From NCBI GenBank assembly GCA_001776475.1, contig MFBQ01000029.1, positions 5,941-11,421 of the forward strand: a DNA stretch of 5,481 nucleotides. The letters are read 5' to 3'. This DNA is from Candidatus Curtissbacteria bacterium RIFCSPLOWO2_01_FULL_41_18 (GTDB lineage Bacteria; Patescibacteriota; Microgenomatia; Curtissbacterales; GWA2-41-24). This document shows positions 4,114-5,481 of the stretch, one piece after another (positions within the stretch are counted from its first letter, which is position 1; each line of letters begins with the position of its first letter). The notes beneath the pieces were generated by a model. It did not search any database. It was not told the DNA's origin and saw nothing but the letters and a program-made list of their open reading frames with translations. The position numbers and the translations under genes were made by a program.

Positions 4114-4953
4114 ATGAACCCATTTGACGTTATATTAACCCAGCCAATACTCAACCTGCTGGTAATATTTTACAAGGGGTTGATCTTCTTGCACATGCCG
4201 GCAGCATTAGGTCTTTCCATAATTTTATTAACCATGGTCATCAGACTTGCTCTTTGGCCTCTAACAACAACTCAGCTTAAAAGTTCCAAAAAGATGGCCG
4301 AATTAAAGCCTCATTTGGACAGGATAAAGACAGATCATGGCCACGATAAGGTTCGTCACCAGCAAGAAATCTCCAAGCTATACAAAGAACACGGTGTTAA
4401 TCCTCTCGCTGGATGTTTGCCTCTGCTTCTACAAATCCCGGTTTTCATTGCTCTCTATCAGGTTCTCTTGAGGATTGTTGATTTCGGAAATGGTGATTTC
4501 GTAACTCGTATTAATAGCCAACTTTACTTTAGCTTGCTTAACTTAAAGGAACTCCCAAGTACTAATTTTTTAGGACTCAGCTTAGCAGCAAAACCAAGCG
4601 AGTGGTCGACTGTTGGCTTTCTAATTCTACTTATACCGGTGATTACCGGCGTTTTGCAATTTGTGCAGTCAAAAATGCTCAGCCCACAGACTACTAGCAC
4701 CAAAGCAGTCGTCAAAAAAGAGGGAAGTGGAGAAAAAAAGGAAAGCATGGAAGACACCATGGCCTCGATGCAGTCACAAATGACTTTAATTATGCCAGCT
4801 ATGATCGCCTTTTTTTCATACGGATTTCCGGTCGGCCTTTCGCTCTATTGGAATACTTTCACTGTTATCGGGATAGTGCAACAGTACAAGATTTCAGGAA
4901 CAGGTGGGCTTGATAAATATTTACCAGAAAAATGGAGGAAGAGTGGCCAATAA
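4114..4953 (+). CDS. yidC: Membrane protein insertase YidC/Oxa1/Alb3 family
   Basis: A 279-residue insertase that folds and inserts proteins into the cytoplasmic membrane, alone or with SecYEG. After a short N-terminal amphipathic helix (about 10-27), hydrophobic segments lie at about 30-50, 102-122, 166-184 and 225-258 (the last spans two). This gives the five-helix Oxa1 core. The groove arginine is R44 in MVIRLALWPL. The charged cytoplasmic hairpin is about 51-95. The diagnostic NPLAGCLPLLLQIPVFIALY is at 96-115, and FPVGLSLYW is at 238-246. There is no lipoprotein signal and no large periplasmic domain. A polar, Lys/Glu/Ser-rich loop of about 35 residues (187-221) separates helices 3 and 4 of the core, longer than in many homologues. 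GGGAG at 4104-4108 supports the ATG. The 3' end overlaps jag by 11 bp. Confidence 0.96.
   Translation: MNPFDVILTQPILNLLVIFYKGLIFLHMPAALGLSIILLTMVIRLALWPLTTTQLKSSKKMAELKPHLDRIKTDHGHDKVRHQQEISKLYKEHGVNPLAGCLPLLLQIPVFIALYQVLLRIVDFGNGDFVTRINSQLYFSLLNLKELPSTNFLGLSLAAKPSEWSTVGFLILLIPVITGVLQFVQSKMLSPQTTSTKAVVKKEGSGEKKESMEDTMASMQSQMTLIMPAMIAFFSYGFPVGLSLYWNTFTVIGIVQQYKISGTGGLDKYLPEKWRKSGQ
4934..4939 (+). promoter_or_regulatory. Ribosome binding site GGAGGA setting the jag start
   Basis: GGAGGA lies inside the last yidC codons, four bases after its GGAGG core from the GTG at 4943-4945. It is the strongest Shine-Dalgarno match in the window and favours this GTG over the in-frame GTG at 4904, which has no such site. 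Confidence 0.75.
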
Positions 4954-5404
4954 AAAATTAGACGAAAACTTAGTTGCCCAAAACGTCAAAGAATTGATTG
5001 AAAAACTAGGCGTTTCGGCAACAGCCGAAATATCCCGTCAAAACAGAACCTTTTTTATCGATATCGCCTCAAACGACTCACCAGTTTTAATTGGTAAGCA
5101 CGGCTCAAATTTAGAAAGTTTACAATTTGTGCTGGCTGTTAGAATCAAACAGCAAACTGCCGAAGAGGATTTTGAAATTTTTTTAGATATTGACGGCTGG
5201 CGCAAACTTAGAGAGGAAAAACTGACAAAACTTGCCACCTCAATTGCCCAAAGAGTCGCCGAAAGTAGTAAGGGGGAGCCTATTTATAATCTTAAGGCCT
5301 ATGAAAGGAGACTAATTCACACTATCCTTGCCGATCACCCCAAAGTTACGACTGTCTCTGAAGGCGAAGGTGAAGGCAGATACCTTATCATTAAGCCGAA
5401 GTGA
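4943..5404 (+). CDS. jag: RNA-binding protein Jag/KhpB (KH-R3H)
   Basis: From the GTG at 4943 the product is 153 residues. It has a KH domain with the GKHG loop in LIGKHGSNLESLQ (49-61), followed by an R3H domain whose RxxxH is R122-H126 in YERRLIHTIL, ending TTVSEGEGEGRYLIIKP. Jag/KhpB binds RNA and in Gram-positive bacteria partners with KhpA in cell-envelope and division control; the role here is inferred from homology. The N-terminal Jag_N domain of Firmicutes proteins is absent, so this is the minimal form. The start is chosen because a strong GGAGG lies just upstream; a frame start at 4904 would add 13 residues with no family likeness. The start overlaps the yidC stop by 11 bp, implying coupling. 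yidC-jag adjacency is conserved in many bacteria. The stop is TGA. Confidence 0.95.
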   Translation: MANKKLDENLVAQNVKELIEKLGVSATAEISRQNRTFFIDIASNDSPVLIGKHGSNLESLQFVLAVRIKQQTAEEDFEIFLDIDGWRKLREEKLTKLATSIAQRVAESSKGEPIYNLKAYERRLIHTILADHPKVTTVSEGEGEGRYLIIKPK

Positions 5405-5481
5405 GGTCAGTGGGATAGTAGGTTTGTAGGTTAGTAGGAATTTTTTAAAATAATTTCTCCCACCATCCTATCAGCCCATTA
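5405..5481. repeat. GTAGG short tandem repeat and imperfect inverted repeat after jag
   Basis: GTAGG occurs at 5418-5422, 5426-5430 and 5434-5438 with an exact 8-bp period, followed by TTTTTTAAAA. On the far side CCATCCTATC (5463-5472) is roughly the reverse complement of GATAGTAGG (5414-5422), and GGAATT (5437-5442) can pair with AATTTCTCC (5452-5460) with a bulge. The 12-mer TAGGTTAGTAGG (5427-5438) is the exact reverse complement of 3399-3410 upstream of rpmH. No gene is seen. It could act as a loose terminator for the cluster or be the edge of a repeat element continuing to the right. Confidence 0.5.

Noticed and set aside
3930..4127. Plus-strand 65-codon frame overlapping yidD and running into the yidC start
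   Set aside because: It is the +1 frame of yidD, whose conserved cysteine motifs are read in the other frame; the tail covers intergenic DNA and has no family likeness.
4904..4945. Longer jag start at GTG 4904
   Set aside because: It has no Shine-Dalgarno sequence and would add 13 residues read from yidC coding DNA; the GTG at 4943 has GGAGGA just upstream.
4524..5238. Minus-strand frames opposite yidC (4524-4760) and jag (5038-5238)
   Set aside because: They are antisense to well-conserved genes with no supporting signals.
1..5481. CRISPR array, tRNA, rRNA or insertion sequence
   Set aside because: No regularly spaced long repeats, no cloverleaf-like segment in the gaps, no rRNA-like stretch and no transposase motifs were seen.

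Overview
This window is a bacterial chromosome-origin neighbourhood. Two gene blocks point away from a shared intergenic region. On the minus strand lie dnaA, then dnaN, then the start of a four-helix-bundle S23-family gene that runs off the left edge. On the plus strand lies the compact cluster rpmH-rnpA-yidD-yidC-jag. This order (dnaN and dnaA divergent from rpmH-rnpA-yidD-yidC-jag) is the classic conserved bacterial oriC layout. All eight genes are recognisable and seven are complete.

Organism: the window does not name one. An AT-leaning sequence, very tight gene packing, a short RnpA, a short YidC without a signal peptide, a two-domain Jag lacking the Jag_N part and a stand-alone S23-family protein beside dnaN together fit a reduced-genome lineage such as Patescibacteria/CPR. 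That placement is an inference. TGA ends dnaA, rnpA and jag and no gene needs TGA read as an amino acid, so the standard bacterial code applies. This argues against the TGA=Gly lineages (Gracilibacteria/Absconditabacteria).

Layout. 1-294: S23-family gene, minus, open at the left edge. 295-339: spacer with a short direct repeat and part of a perfect hairpin whose loop holds the dnaN stop codon. 340-1530: dnaN, minus. 1531-1771: dnaN/dnaA spacer with a candidate dnaN promoter, an AT-rich block next to a DnaA-trio-like run, and four like-oriented 9-mers resembling DnaA boxes. 1772-3130: dnaA, minus, GTG start. 3131-3414: dnaA/rpmH spacer with one perfect DnaA box, a candidate dnaA promoter, a 14-bp palindrome, clustered GATC sites and an imperfect inverted repeat. 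3415-5404: rpmH, rnpA, yidD, yidC and jag, plus, with overlapping starts and stops at three of the four junctions. 5405-5481: GTAGG-type short tandem repeats with no gene.

Function: dnaA and dnaN serve replication initiation and processivity. The signals around them suggest a bipartite origin with DnaA-binding sites on both sides of dnaA and unwinding in the dnaA-dnaN gap. The plus-strand cluster joins ribosome assembly (L34), tRNA 5' maturation (RNase P protein), membrane-protein insertion (YidD, YidC) and an RNA-binding protein (Jag/KhpB). Nothing here is a clear new multi-gene system. The points most worth follow-up are the origin architecture, the repeat-flanked S23 gene and the unusually short RnpA.
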